Notes: generated from the letters alone by a model not told the origin. A stretch of 64,000 nucleotides of DNA from JANQPX01 sp965204405 (GCA_965204405.1 CBDBEN010000001.1:43070-107069); one strand, 5' to 3'. Positions 1 through 9,248 are shown, numbered from the stretch's first letter. Translations and numbers: made by a program.

Positions 1-1
1 T

Positions 2-1393
2 CGGCGTCTGTTCGAGTGGGCGCTGATGCTCCCTTTTGCCGTGCCGGCCTATATCATCGGTTATACCTATACCGACCTCTTGCAGTATGCGGGCCCGCTT
101 CAGACATTGCTTCGCGACAGCATGGGCTGGACCCGGCAGGATTACTGGTTCCCGGAAATTCGCTCCCTCGGCGGGGCGATTCTGGTGATGACGCTGGTGC
201 TGTATCCTTATGTCTATCTCCTTTCGAGAGCGGCGTTTTTGAGCCAGTCGAGCTGCCTTCTGGATGTGAGCAGAACGCTTGGGCGTAATCCCTGGCGCCA
301 TTTTATCGAGGTGGCCGTTCCCATGGCGCGCCCGGCCATTGCCGGCGGCGTGGCGCTTGCCCTGATGGAAACGATGGCCGACTTTGGCACGGTTCAGTAT
401 TTCGGGATCAGCACCTTCACCACCGGTATCTACCGTACGTGGTTCGCGCTGGGTGAGCCGGTTGCGGCCGCCCAGCTGGCAGCCATGCTGATGCTGTTCG
501 TGCTGACCATGCTCTGGATCGAGCGGCAAAGCCGGTCGAAAGCCCGCTATGATCATACGACGGCTATGCGGCCACTCACCTGCTTTGAGCTGGGCGGAAA
601 GCGACAACTTTTGGCCTGCTTTGCCTGTCTTGCCCCGATCCTGCTCGGTTTTGCTCTTCCCGTCTTGGTGCTTGGACAGATGAGCATTGAGCAGAGCGGC
701 GGGCTCATTCAGCCGGACTTTCTGGGTTTGGCCTGGAACAGTTTCATGCTGGCCGCCCTCGCATCGGTGGCGACCGTTGGGATTGCGGTTCTGGTGGCTT
801 ATGGCGTGCGGCTGCGTCCGACCAAGCTGATGGCGGCTGCGGCAAGGATCGCAGCCTTGGGCTATGCCATTCCGGGTACGGTGATTGCGGTCGGCATCCT
901 CATACCGTTTGCCAGCTTTGATAATGCGTTGAATAGCTGGACGCGGGCGCATTTCGGCATGAGCACTGGGCTGCTGCTTACCGGCACGATCACAGGCTTG
1001 CTGTTCGCCTATGTGATTCGGTTTCTTGCAGTCGCCATGAACAGCGTCGAGGCAGGTTTCGGCAAGATAAACCAGCATCTGGACGATGCTGCACGGACTC
1101 TTGGCCAGCGGCAGGGCGGTCTGTTATGCCGGGTCCACCTGCCGCTGCTGCGAGGCGCCTTGCTGACGGGGCTGGTGATTGTCTTCGTCGATGTCCTGAA
1201 GGAACTCCCGGCGACATTGATTATCCGGCCGTTTAATGTGGAGACGCTGGCGGTTCGGGTCTATCAGTTCGCCTCCGACGAGCGGCTGGCCGATGCTGCC
1301 GCACCGGCATTGGTCATTGTAGCGGTCGGCATCCTGCCGGTGATCCTGCTGAGCCGTGCGATCGCCAAGAGCCGTCCGCGCGATGAAATCTGA
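2..1393 (+). CDS. ABC transporter permease, iron(III) FbpB-like (5' partial)
   Basis: Inner-membrane permease of a two-in-one type: two binding-protein-dependent permease halves in one chain, as in FbpB/SfuB iron(III) importers. The reading frame is open to the left edge, so the N-terminus lies outside the window; the first ATG inside is at 26. Counting from that ATG, the first ATPase-contact (EAA) loop is near residues 80-108 (SRTLG followed by a Pro-Met-Ala-Arg-Pro stretch) and the second near 350-380 (AARTLG). Hydrophobic helices surround both. The family moves ferric iron delivered by a periplasmic binding protein; the binding protein and ATPase are not in the window, so the substrate is inferred from family only. 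Confidence 0.85.
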   Translation, partial: RRLFEWALMLPFAVPAYIIGYTYTDLLQYAGPLQTLLRDSMGWTRQDYWFPEIRSLGGAILVMTLVLYPYVYLLSRAAFLSQSSCLLDVSRTLGRNPWRHFIEVAVPMARPAIAGGVALALMETMADFGTVQYFGISTFTTGIYRTWFALGEPVAAAQLAAMLMLFVLTMLWIERQSRSKARYDHTTAMRPLTCFELGGKRQLLACFACLAPILLGFALPVLVLGQMSIEQSGGLIQPDFLGLAWNSFMLAALASVATVGIAVLVAYGVRLRPTKLMAAAARIAALGYAIPGTVIAVGILIPFASFDNALNSWTRAHFGMSTGLLLTGTITGLLFAYVIRFLAVAMNSVEAGFGKINQHLDDAARTLGQRQGGLLCRVHLPLLRGALLTGLVIVFVDVLKELPATLIIRPFNVETLAVRVYQFASDERLADAAAPALVIVAVGILPVILLSRAIAKSRPRDEI

Positions 1394-1524
1394 AGAAATC
1401 GTCTCAGGGAGTCCAAGACAGCTTATGAGCATGTTCCCGTCATTGCTGCTCGCTAATGTTCACATGACCGTCACCGGTGCCGTGAGCGCTGGCGCCACCC
1501 GTTCGCCCGCAGTAAAGTCCAGGC

Positions 1525-2259
1525 ATGCTTGACCTGTCCTTGATCGGCGCCATGACGGCTTTCGCCGCTGGCGTCATTTCCTTTTTGTCGCCTTGCGTGC
1601 TTCCTCTCGTACCGGGATATGTCTCTTTCGTTGCCGGCAGCTCCTTGGAGGACATGCGGGATGGTGAGGCCTCGCGACTGCAGGCCTTGACCTTGGCCAC
1701 CATTTTTGTCGCAGGGTTCAGCGTCGTCTTCGTATCGTTGGGGGCAAGTGCGACCTATCTCGGCAGTCTGTTGCTCACCTACAAATATGAGCTTGGGATT
1801 GTCGCCGGCGTGGTCGTGACCTTGTTCGGGCTGCACATGCTGGGTCTCACACCATTCAGCTTGATGAACAGCGAAGCACGCTTTCATTTGGATATGCCTG
1901 GTGGCCGCTCCTTGAGCGCATTTTTGCTCGGCATCGCCTTTGCCTTCGGCTGGACGCCCTGCATCGGCCCGGTTCTCGGGGCCATTCTCACCCTGAGTGC
2001 GAGCACGGCTGATGTTGCCAAGGGAGCGCTTTTGCTGGCGATTTATTCGATCGGGCTGGGCGTGCCGTTTCTGCTTGCCGCCATTTTTACCGGGACCTTG
2101 CTGAAGCGCCTTCGGTCACTGGGTAGTGCAGGACGACGTTTGCAGCAGGCAGCAGGCGCCCTTTTGGTCGTCATGGGTATTCTAATGGTCACAGGTCAGC
2201 TGGAGATTATTGCGTTCTGGTTGATCGAAACTTTCCCTGCCTTATCGACAATCGGTTAG
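1525..2259 (+). CDS. ccdA: CcdA-type cytochrome c biogenesis / thiol-electron carrier
   Basis: Six-helix membrane protein of 244 residues, the usual size of CcdA (the DsbD transmembrane domain standing alone). It carries reducing power from cytoplasmic thioredoxin across the inner membrane to periplasmic thiol proteins used in cytochrome c maturation. The two redox cysteines are visible in the repeated Ser/Thr-Pro-Cys context: C24 (FLSPCVLPLVPGY) and C146 (GWTPCIGPVLG). Loops are short and no thioredoxin domain is attached. It lies 131 bases after the permease gene, same strand, without an obvious functional link. Confidence 0.9.
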   Translation: MLDLSLIGAMTAFAAGVISFLSPCVLPLVPGYVSFVAGSSLEDMRDGEASRLQALTLATIFVAGFSVVFVSLGASATYLGSLLLTYKYELGIVAGVVVTLFGLHMLGLTPFSLMNSEARFHLDMPGGRSLSAFLLGIAFAFGWTPCIGPVLGAILTLSASTADVAKGALLLAIYSIGLGVPFLLAAIFTGTLLKRLRSLGSAGRRLQQAAGALLVVMGILMVTGQLEIIAFWLIETFPALSTIG

Positions 2260-2552
2260 TTTCGGCGGAAACGAGGGAGTTTTTGATAGTTTTGTCGACA
2301 ATTATCGTAAAATTCCATTTTTTTGGTGTTATTCAAAGCAATTGGGAAAAATGATCTAGGTATAAGCGACTAATGCGTTATACTGCTCGACTATGCTATG
2401 CTGCCTGAAGTTGCTGGTTTTTTCGTTTGAGCACATGGGTTTGGACGTCACGAATGCTATACTTTTTTAGCTCTTTTGCCTTTCGGAGACGGATGCCCCG
2501 TTCGGGGGCGCTAGGTATTTGATTTGTTATGCAGGGCTGAGGCACTGGGCTG
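2260..2552. other. Non-coding, A+T-rich spacer
   Basis: About 290 bases between ccdA and the NYN gene with lower G+C than the flanks. No open frame, tRNA or strong hairpin-plus-T-run is visible. The promoter of the next gene probably lies here (a TATACT-like box sits near 2380), but I cannot fix it. Confidence 0.4.
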
Positions 2553-3572
2553 ATGATCAAGGCGATGCTTTTTATCGATGGCGGGTGGCTCTATGCCAAT
2601 ATGGCAGAGCTTGGCAAGGCCGCTGGCAAGACGGACTTTCAAGTAGATTTCGGGCGGCTTCCAGGTGTGTTGGCGGAGGAGATCAGCCGCCAGACTGGGC
2701 TTAGGGTCGACATCGTTCGTAGTCACTATTTCGGCAGCTATGCTGAAAACTATGACCCGGTCGATGAAAATTCCGTGGAGCGGCGCAAGGCCTTTTTCGC
2801 CCGCCTCAGGGAGGACCATAACTACGAGGTCGAGACGTTCCCGATCGATTATCGCGGCAGGCGTCTGAGGCGGCAGGACCGGGATATCGATGACGGTTTC
2901 GCGCCGCGGGAAAAATGTGTGGATGTCGCGCTCGCGGTGACGCTGATGCGCTACGCGGCGATGCCGGATGCGATGGACGTCGCCATCATGGTACTCGGTG
3001 ATCGCGATTTCGAGCCGTTGCTGCAGGAAGTCCGCCGTTTCGGTAAGCGGGTCGCCCTTGCCAGCGTCGATTCTGCCTGTGCTGCCGAGCTTGCTGATCC
3101 GGCTGATCCGTCCCGCGTTCGTGATTTTGAAATCATTTGGTTGGATGATCTCCTTTCGAAGATCGATCGCTGGCGTGACCGGACCCGGACGCCAAGGCCT
3201 GACGACCGTGTGGATGAGGAACCCACCGGCCGCTTGCTGAGGGGAAGGGTCAAGAATATCATAGGTGATCGAGGCTACGGGTTTATCGCCGCAGAGGATC
3301 ATGAGGACTACTTCTTCCATGCCAATGCACTGGAATCGGGGCTGAATTTCGATGATATCCAGCCCAATCACGCAGTTGTCTTCGAGGTCAAGACCGGTCC
3401 GACACCATTTCGGGCAGGTGCGGCGCGGCTGGTTCGCGACGATGACGAAGCCGAGCCCTATGATGATGACGACTTGGATCATGTCGACGACGATGATGAC
3501 GATGAAGAAAGCGACCGGGTCGAAGACGAACCGGAAGCCGTTGTCGACAATGCCGATCCGCGTCGATGGTAA
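2553..3572 (+). CDS. NYN-domain RNase fused to a cold-shock-like domain and an acidic tail
   Basis: 339 residues in three parts. Residues 1-175 are a NYN/LabA-like (PIN-fold) nuclease domain: the metal-binding acids are D9 (FIDGGWLY), D124 (KCVDVALA) and the VLGDRDFEPL strand with D150 and D152. Residues about 228-295 resemble a cold-shock OB fold, with the RNA-binding core GDRGYGFIAAEDHEDYFFH (an RNP1-like GYGFI and an RNP2-like YFFH). Residues about 305-335 are a run of Asp/Glu. The NYN family cuts RNA in the cytoplasm; the appended OB domain suggests it binds single-stranded RNA. The acidic tail could mimic nucleic acid and self-inhibit (inference). Start ATG at 2553. Confidence 0.8.
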   Translation: MIKAMLFIDGGWLYANMAELGKAAGKTDFQVDFGRLPGVLAEEISRQTGLRVDIVRSHYFGSYAENYDPVDENSVERRKAFFARLREDHNYEVETFPIDYRGRRLRRQDRDIDDGFAPREKCVDVALAVTLMRYAAMPDAMDVAIMVLGDRDFEPLLQEVRRFGKRVALASVDSACAAELADPADPSRVRDFEIIWLDDLLSKIDRWRDRTRTPRPDDRVDEEPTGRLLRGRVKNIIGDRGYGFIAAEDHEDYFFHANALESGLNFDDIQPNHAVVFEVKTGPTPFRAGAARLVRDDDEAEPYDDDDLDHVDDDDDDEESDRVEDEPEAVVDNADPRRW

Positions 3573-3684
3573 GCTTATGCTTGAAGTCATGGGCCGAGAT
3601 GCCATATCTTCGAGCAAGATAGGCCGGAACAGGCGGTTCGCCCCTCGGCCATGGTGTTAACTTAAAGGGAAAGAGGGGAACGCA

Positions 3685-4392
3685 ATGGCAGATCCTCGTA
3701 TCGCTCAAGGTCAGATCGCCGTCGAGAATATCGACGAAGGCCTGCGCAGCTACATGTTGTCCGTTTACAACTATATGGGCATCGCGCTCGCCCTGAGCGG
3801 GCTTGTCGCCTACATCGTGGGCACGACGCCTGCTCTCTATGGGCCAATTCTCATGTCACCGCTCAAATGGGTCGTGATGCTGGCGCCGCTCGGTTTCATC
3901 TTCTTTCTTGGCGCCAAGATTCAGTCCATGAGCCTGTCGACAGCCCAGCTTACATTTTGGGCATTTGCGGCGGTCATGGGGTTGTCGCTTTCCACCGTGT
4001 TCATTGCCTTCACCGGCGCTAGTGTCGCACGGGTGTTCTTTATCACGGCGGCCTCCTTTGGTGCCCTCAGCCTCTACGGCTACACCACGAAGCGCGATCT
4101 ATCCGGCATGGGCTCGTTCCTTTTCATGGGCCTGATCGGCATCATCATCGCCTCGATCGTCAATATGTTCATCGGCAGTTCCGCTGTGCAGTTCGCGATC
4201 AGCGTGATTGGCCTTCTGGTCTTTGCAGGCCTGACCGCTTACGACACGCAGCGGATCAAGGAGATGTACCATGAGCTGGACAATTCCGATGTGATGGGCC
4301 GAAAGGCGCTCATGGGTGCGCTCAGCCTCTATCTCAACTTCATCAATATGTTCATGTTCCTGCTGCACTTCTTCGGTGGCAGCAACGAATAG
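3685..4392 (+). CDS. Bax inhibitor-1 / YccA-family membrane protein
   Basis: 235 residues with seven hydrophobic helices, the normal size and topology of the bacterial BI-1 family. Family features seen: the N-terminal stretch before TM1, a GYTTKRDLSGMGSFLFMGL segment in the middle, and the C-terminal AYDTQRIK pattern followed by SLYLNFINMFMFLL, whose acidic residues form the pH-sensing latch in homologues. Members leak calcium or modulate the FtsH protease; the role here is unknown. A purine-rich ribosome site (AAAGAGGGGAA) precedes the ATG. An intrinsic terminator follows at 4416-4450. Confidence 0.9.
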   Translation: MADPRIAQGQIAVENIDEGLRSYMLSVYNYMGIALALSGLVAYIVGTTPALYGPILMSPLKWVVMLAPLGFIFFLGAKIQSMSLSTAQLTFWAFAAVMGLSLSTVFIAFTGASVARVFFITAASFGALSLYGYTTKRDLSGMGSFLFMGLIGIIIASIVNMFIGSSAVQFAISVIGLLVFAGLTAYDTQRIKEMYHELDNSDVMGRKALMGALSLYLNFINMFMFLLHFFGGSNE

Positions 4393-4415
4393 GCAAACAG
4401 CTATCGCGTTTCTCG

Positions 4416-4450
4416 GAAAGGCCCGCAGGCTTACGTTTGCGGGCTTTTTC
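4416..4450 (+). terminator. Intrinsic terminator after the BI-1 gene
   Basis: Perfect 7-bp stem GCCCGCA (4421-4427) with TGCGGGC (4438-4444), a 10-base loop, and TTTTTC immediately after. It ends the BI-1 transcript. Confidence 0.8.
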
Positions 4451-5470
4451 TTGTCAATTTTGCCGCATTTATTGGCTTCTGGTCTGATCATTGCTGCGAA
4501 TTCCACGCAAGCATCGGGACAGCCAGAACCTGTTATTGTCGAAGCAAAACCACAAAAAACCCCGGAAAGCAGCGGGCTGGAGCGCAGCGTCCTCACGATC
4601 GAGGCGGCCTTCGTTCTTCGCTCCTCCGACCGCCGTTTCGGGGGGCTTTCCGGGATGTGGCTGTCCGATAATCGCGAGCGGCTGATCGCCGTCAGTGATG
4701 AGGGGCTGCTTTGGCAGGCAACGCTCAGTCATGATGAGCGCGGCCGTCTGCTCGATGTTAACGGTTGGTCCGTCTCCGGCATTGCCAAGCTGCCGGAGGA
4801 ACGTCAGGGGCGCGTCAATTTCGATGCCGAGGCGCTCGCTGGCGATGGTGGCGAGGGGGTGGTCGTGGCCTATGAAGGCCATCACCGGCTTCGACGCTTG
4901 CCGCTATCGGATCTCCACGCCCTTCCCGATCGCCTGCCGAACCTGGCGGGGCTGGGCGGACCAAGCAATTCCGGGGTCGAATCCCTGGCGAGCCTGCCCG
5001 GAGGCCGGCTTTTGGCGATCGCCGAAGGCGTCGGCGCATGGGGAGGTACCGGGTTGGCCGCTTGGTTGATCGATGGCGATCGGGTTGATGACCTGATTTA
5101 TGTCCCTACAGCCGGCTATGCACCCACTGGCGCGGAGCGTCTGGACGGCACGCTCTATGTCGTTGAGCGGAAATTCTCGCTGCTGGGCGGGTTCCAAAGC
5201 GGGCTCGTGACGGTGCCCGTTGACCGGCTCCGTCCCGGCACCCAGGTCGAAGGCGCCTCACTTGCCAGGTTCCGCTATGGTGATCTTGGCGAAAACTTCG
5301 AGGCTATTGCAGCAAAACAAGCGCCCGACGGACGGACGCTTATCTACCTGCTTTCCGACGACAATTTCAGCATATTCCAGCGAACCCTGCTGTTGCAGCT
5401 TTCACTGTCCGAGAACGCGAGCATCCGAGACGATGACGTCCCGAAGAATACGCCGGATGCCACCAACTAG
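4451..5470 (+). CDS. Exported esterase-like protein of the phytase-like family
   Basis: About 340 residues matching the 'esterase-like activity of phytase' family (a six-bladed beta-propeller). Recognisable pieces are the opening strand RRFGGLSGMWLSD, an AVSDEG turn, NFDAEALAGDG, GVESLASLPGG and the late segment GENFEAIAAK. A hydrophobic leader (LLASGLIIAA, ending near TQASG) indicates export to the periplasm. The start is uncertain: the frame is open upstream into the BI-1 gene, but the preceding terminator makes a TTG near 4451 or 4460 more sensible; no good ribosome site is visible. It ends tail-to-tail with rpmB, the two stop codons sharing bases CTAG at 5467-5470. Confidence 0.75.
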   Translation: MSILPHLLASGLIIAANSTQASGQPEPVIVEAKPQKTPESSGLERSVLTIEAAFVLRSSDRRFGGLSGMWLSDNRERLIAVSDEGLLWQATLSHDERGRLLDVNGWSVSGIAKLPEERQGRVNFDAEALAGDGGEGVVVAYEGHHRLRRLPLSDLHALPDRLPNLAGLGGPSNSGVESLASLPGGRLLAIAEGVGAWGGTGLAAWLIDGDRVDDLIYVPTAGYAPTGAERLDGTLYVVERKFSLLGGFQSGLVTVPVDRLRPGTQVEGASLARFRYGDLGENFEAIAAKQAPDGRTLIYLLSDDNFSIFQRTLLLQLSLSENASIRDDDVPKNTPDATN

Positions 5471-5772
5471 GCGGCGGCTTCGTCAACCGTGTCCGCACGC
5501 GCCGTGACGATGCGCTGCTTCAGCCGGCGAAGATCCGAACTCAACGTAGTGTTCCTGGCTTTCAATAGGAACTCGTCCAGCCCGCCACGCTTCTCGACGG
5601 TGCGCAGAGCCTGTGTCGAAACCCGAAGACGCACGGTCTCATTCAGCGATTCGCTGTAAAAGCTCTGGTTATGAAGATTGGGCAAATAGCGCCGCCTGGT
5701 TCGGTTGTTGGCGTGGCTGACATTGTTGCCAGTAAGAACGCCCTTGCCTGTAAGGGCACACCGTCGTGCCAT
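5467..5772 (-). CDS. rpmB: 50S ribosomal protein L28
   Basis: 101 residues beginning MARRCALTGKGVLTGNNVSH, the conserved N-terminus of L28, followed by the Arg-rich NRTRRRYLPN segment and the RVSTQALRTVEKRGGLD block typical of the alphaproteobacterial form, which is longer than the 78-residue E. coli protein. A strong ribosome site GAGGAAAT lies 6 bases before the ATG at 5772. It is a structural component of the large ribosomal subunit. The gene converges on the phytase-like gene with a 4-base overlap of stop codons. Confidence 0.97.
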   Translation of the reverse strand: MARRCALTGKGVLTGNNVSHANNRTRRRYLPNLHNQSFYSESLNETVRLRVSTQALRTVEKRGGLDEFLLKARNTTLSSDLRRLKQRIVTARADTVDEAAA

Positions 5773-5949
5773 GGTCGATTTCCTCGAAAGACAATAGAGA
5801 ACCGTCGCGCCGCCATTGATCAGCGCCGACAACCGGGAATATCTACGAGGAGGGGCGCAAGAGGTCAAGCATTTCTGCGGATAGCGAGGAAAATTGCCGA
5901 TGCGTCCCGTCCGGAGCCGCACCCTGCCGTTTCTCCGGCTAATCGAATG

Positions 5950-6009
5950 CCTAGCGCATTTCCGGGAGAGGCCTGGCACCGCGTAAAACTCAACCGGAAA
6001 CGCTCTAGG
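5950..6009. repeat. Imperfect palindromic repeat unit
   Basis: Arms CCTAGCGCATTTCCGG (5950-5965) and CCGGAAACGCTCTAGG (5994-6009) pair at 13 of 16 positions around a 28-base loop. The AGAGCGTTTCCGG arm resembles short dispersed palindromes common between genes in Rhizobiales-type genomes. It lies in the 318-base gap between rpmB and the MFS gene, which holds nothing else I can name. Confidence 0.5.
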
Positions 6010-6090
6010 CCGGTCGGGGAGAGACCCGGTAGATGGCCGTGATGGACGAAAACACTAGGCATCGCCTTGCCTGATCGTTATCGAGGATAG

Positions 6091-7290
6091 ATGACCATGT
6101 CCCATGCCAAGCGCGACGTTCTGCTGCTGGCGGTTTGCCAGGCGCTGCTGGCAACCGGCAATGCGGTCGTCATCACTACTTCGGCCCTGGCCGGCCAGAT
6201 CCTCGCCCCCGAAGGCTTGGCGACCATGCCGCTGTTCCTTCAGTTCCTGGCGATCATGGCGGCGACCCTGCCGGCCTCTTTGCTGATGAAGCGGATCGGG
6301 CGGAGGGCCGGCTTTTCGGTCGGTGCCTGTTTTGCGGTGGCAGCGGGCCTCTCTGGATGCATCGCCATTCTACAGGGCTCGCTCTGGCTGTTCTGCCTTG
6401 CCAGCATCGCCTACGGCACCTTCATGGGGTTCGGCATGTTCTACCGGTTTGCTGCCGCTGACGTGGCCGAGCCCGCCTTTCGCCCGCGCGCCATCTCCTA
6501 TGTGCTTGCCGGCGGGGTGGTGGCGGCAATCGCCGGACCGGAACTTGCAAAGGCGACGTCCGAGCTGTTTGCCCCTACTCTGTTCGCCGGCTGCTTCGCT
6601 GCCATCGCCGTGCTGGGGGCCGTATCACTGCTGGTTCTGGCTTTCGTAAGGATACCTCCCCCTAGCGAGGAGGAGAGGCGTGGGGCCGAGCGCCCGCTTC
6701 GGGTGATCATTCGGCAGCCGGCCTTCCTGGTGGCGCTCAGCGGTGCTGCGATCGCCCAAGGAGCCATGGTACTGGTAATGACCGCCACCCCCCTTGCCAT
6801 GGCGTTTTGTGGACACGGCTTCGACGACACGGCATTCGTCATTCAATGGCACGTGCTCGGCATGTTCGCGCCCAGCTTCTTCACCGGCCATCTGATCAGC
6901 CGTTTCGGTACGCTCAACATCATGACATCGGGCGCTCTGCTGATCACCATCTGCCTCGGGATTGCTTTGTCCGGGGTTGAGCTTGCTCAGTTCTGGGGAG
7001 CATTGTTTCTGTTGGGCATCGGCTGGAACTTCATGTTCATCGGCGGCACCACTTTGCTGACGACCACCTACGAGCCTGCGGAGAAAGCCAAGGTTCAAGC
7101 TCTCAACGATTTCCTGACTTTCGGCACCGCGGCACTTGCTTCTTTGTCGTCGGGCGTGCTGCACCATCTCATCGGCTGGCAGGCGGTCAGCCTGAGCATG
7201 ATCCTGCCCGTCATGGCGGTGATGATCGCCTTCGCCTGGCTGAAACGTCATCACGCCAAGGCTCGGGCGGATGCAGCGACCGCGGGGTGA
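6091..7290 (+). CDS. Major facilitator superfamily transporter
   Basis: 399 residues with about twelve hydrophobic helices in two sets of six separated by a charged cytoplasmic loop (around residues 190-210, rich in Arg and Glu). The MFS signature loop between helices 2 and 3 is present as MKRIGRRAGFSVG, and the second half has the matching ISRFGTLNIMTSG. Resembles the drug/metabolite efflux branch that many Rhizobiales encode; the substrate cannot be read from sequence. Stands alone, convergent with the diguanylate cyclase gene. Confidence 0.85.
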   Translation: MTMSHAKRDVLLLAVCQALLATGNAVVITTSALAGQILAPEGLATMPLFLQFLAIMAATLPASLLMKRIGRRAGFSVGACFAVAAGLSGCIAILQGSLWLFCLASIAYGTFMGFGMFYRFAAADVAEPAFRPRAISYVLAGGVVAAIAGPELAKATSELFAPTLFAGCFAAIAVLGAVSLLVLAFVRIPPPSEEERRGAERPLRVIIRQPAFLVALSGAAIAQGAMVLVMTATPLAMAFCGHGFDDTAFVIQWHVLGMFAPSFFTGHLISRFGTLNIMTSGALLITICLGIALSGVELAQFWGALFLLGIGWNFMFIGGTTLLTTTYEPAEKAKVQALNDFLTFGTAALASLSSGVLHHLIGWQAVSLSMILPVMAVMIAFAWLKRHHAKARADAATAG

Positions 7291-7433
7291 TCGGGTATAG
7301 TTTTCGACCTTGCGGGCACCGGCCCACGCCCGCTTCCAACTGCCTGATACCGGTACATCCTTGGGATGGTCGCGAGAGGGGTGGCGCTTTCCGACCGCGT
7401 TTGTTCGGAAAAAGCCTGCGGCCGTAGCAGTGA

Positions 7434-8978
7434 TCAGACGACGGCGCTGGTGATCTTGTCCCGGCCAATTTCCTCGAAGGGAAGCTCCTTGCACGAGCGG
7501 CGCGCAAGCTTCAAGCCGCCGCCGTTGCTCTTGGCTTCATACATCGCGAAATCGGCGTATTGCAGGAGGCTTTCGGTATCGAGGGCATCGTTCGGATAGA
7601 TCGCTATGCCGAAGCTGGCATGCAGATCGAATCGTCGCTCTTCGAGCCTGAGCGGTGTATCGACACGGTTCTGCAGCTTTTCCGCGATGCGGACGGCTGC
7701 TGCGATGGAGGTCAGGTCGGGAAGCACGATGGCAAACTCGTCGCCGCCGATACGCGCCACGGTGTCGGTCTCGCGAAGGCCCGTGCGCAATCGCTTGGCC
7801 ACCGCCTTCAGAACCTGGTCCCCCATGCGATGGCCTTCTTCGTCGTTGATCGCCTTGAATTTATCGAGGTCGACGACGACCACCGCAAGCGGGCTGCCGC
7901 TCCTCGCCGAACGTGCCATGGCGTGCTGCAGGCGGTCCTGGAACAGCAGGCGATTGGGCAGATCGGTGAGGGGATCATGCTGGGCGAGATGCAGCATCCG
8001 GGCTTCCGCTCTTTTATGCTCGGTGATGTCGGTCGAGGTGCTGACAAAGCCACCGCCTGGCATCTCGTTGCGCTCCACGGCCAGCACCCTGCCATCGGCG
8101 CTGCTTTGCTGGAATTTCGAAGGCGCCAGGGGTTCGATCAAAGCTTTGGGATCGAGGGCCCCGCCGGCAACCTTGTCGATCCGTTTCAGATCCTCATCGA
8201 GAAACTGGCGCAGATGCGTTCCCGGGCGGTAGAGATGAATGGGATAGCCGTGCAGTTCTCGATGACGGGGATTCCAGGTGAGGAGCCGGCTCAGATGATC
8301 GAAGACGGCTACCCCCTGATTGACGTGATCGAACGTCGCCTGCAATTGCGATGATTTTTCCCGGAGCTGGGTGATCAGCTTCTCGTTGACCGCCATGAGG
8401 CTGATGCTGTCTATCATCGCCTGGGTCATGGAGCGGCCAAGCGCGATCAGCCCGACGACATAAACCACAGCCAGGACGGCCATCATCATATGGGCAAAGT
8501 CGCCGACCATACTGAGGCAGAGGATGTAAGGGATCGCAACGCCGAGAAGAAAGGCGATGAAGGCCGGCATGCTGCCTGTCAGAATGACCAGGGAACCGCC
8601 GACCATGCCGGCAAGAACAAAGGGAATGAAGGATTGGGCGATGACCGATTCGGCGGAATAGAGAAGGAGAGGGCAAAGACCCCAGGCACAGCCCGTCAGT
8701 CCGGCGCCGACTGTGAATTGACGTTTCGTTCCGGCAACGTCAATGGCTCTATGGCATCTTCTTTGAAATTGAAAGCGGCGCCAGCAGTACAGCCGAAACA
8801 GGAGCGAGGCGGACACCAGAGTGAACCACGTCAACAATGTCGACGGCGCTGCCTCGATCCAGAAGGCGGCAACGGTTCCGAGCGCGCAGGTAAAGTTGAT
8901 TGTCAGAGCTGCGGGAAGGCGCGCAAAAAGCTTGTCCTGAAGCACAATCTCGGCGTCTGTTTTGTCATCGTGCGGCAC
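7434..8978 (-). CDS. Membrane-bound diguanylate cyclase with PAS domain
   Basis: About 514 residues: an N-terminal block of roughly six helices, a coiled stretch (NEKLITQLREKSSQLQ), a PAS-like domain (ATFDHVNQGVAVFDHLSRLL, then a PAC-type STDITEHKRAE), then GGDEF. The active-site motif is intact (ARIGGDEFAIVLPD), and an inhibitory I-site RETD stands five residues before it, as in product-inhibited cyclases. It makes cyclic di-GMP from two GTP at the inner membrane; no EAL domain. Start chosen at GTG 8978 because GGAGG lies 6 bases upstream; a TTG at 8999 is in frame without such a site. Confidence 0.9.
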   Translation of the reverse strand: MPHDDKTDAEIVLQDKLFARLPAALTINFTCALGTVAAFWIEAAPSTLLTWFTLVSASLLFRLYCWRRFQFQRRCHRAIDVAGTKRQFTVGAGLTGCAWGLCPLLLYSAESVIAQSFIPFVLAGMVGGSLVILTGSMPAFIAFLLGVAIPYILCLSMVGDFAHMMMAVLAVVYVVGLIALGRSMTQAMIDSISLMAVNEKLITQLREKSSQLQATFDHVNQGVAVFDHLSRLLTWNPRHRELHGYPIHLYRPGTHLRQFLDEDLKRIDKVAGGALDPKALIEPLAPSKFQQSSADGRVLAVERNEMPGGGFVSTSTDITEHKRAEARMLHLAQHDPLTDLPNRLLFQDRLQHAMARSARSGSPLAVVVVDLDKFKAINDEEGHRMGDQVLKAVAKRLRTGLRETDTVARIGGDEFAIVLPDLTSIAAAVRIAEKLQNRVDTPLRLEERRFDLHASFGIAIYPNDALDTESLLQYADFAMYEAKSNGGGLKLARRSCKELPFEEIGRDKITSAVV

Positions 8979-9156
8979 GGAGCCTCCAGGGGACGTCAAT
9001 GCGATGTCTGTCGTTGAAGGTGAGTCAGAATAATTTAGAAAAACTTTGGAGTTTTATCATCAACAACAGGGATAATTTAGCAAGATTTATTTTTCTGATC
9101 AGAATCAATTTGTTAGCGTGCGTGCCATACGGGTTCATTAGCGTCATACACATTTT

Positions 9157-9233
9157 TTTGCTGCACTGCACAAAATTTTCCTTGAAGCGGCATTTCCTCG
9201 TTGCTATATAGGTTTTGTGCAATGCAGCATTTT
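9157..9233. promoter_or_regulatory. Paired TGC-rich operators, probable PhaR sites, and phasin promoter
   Basis: The sequence TTTTGTGCARTGCAGCA occurs twice in opposite orientation: on the minus strand at about 9159-9179 and on the plus strand at 9213-9229. Between them is a TATATA box (about 9205-9210). PhaR, the PHB-responsive repressor of phasin genes in Paracoccus and rhizobia, binds TGC-rich sites of this type, so repression of the phasin gene by PhaR is likely. The region around it (9000-9200) is A+T-rich. Confidence 0.6.
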
Positions 9234-9248
9234 AGGAAGAGAAACGAC

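Noticed and set aside
4316..4450. Longer start of the phytase-like gene inside the BI-1 gene
   Set aside because: It would give a Ser/Cys-rich leader in the shadow of the BI-1 frame and would cross a strong terminator.
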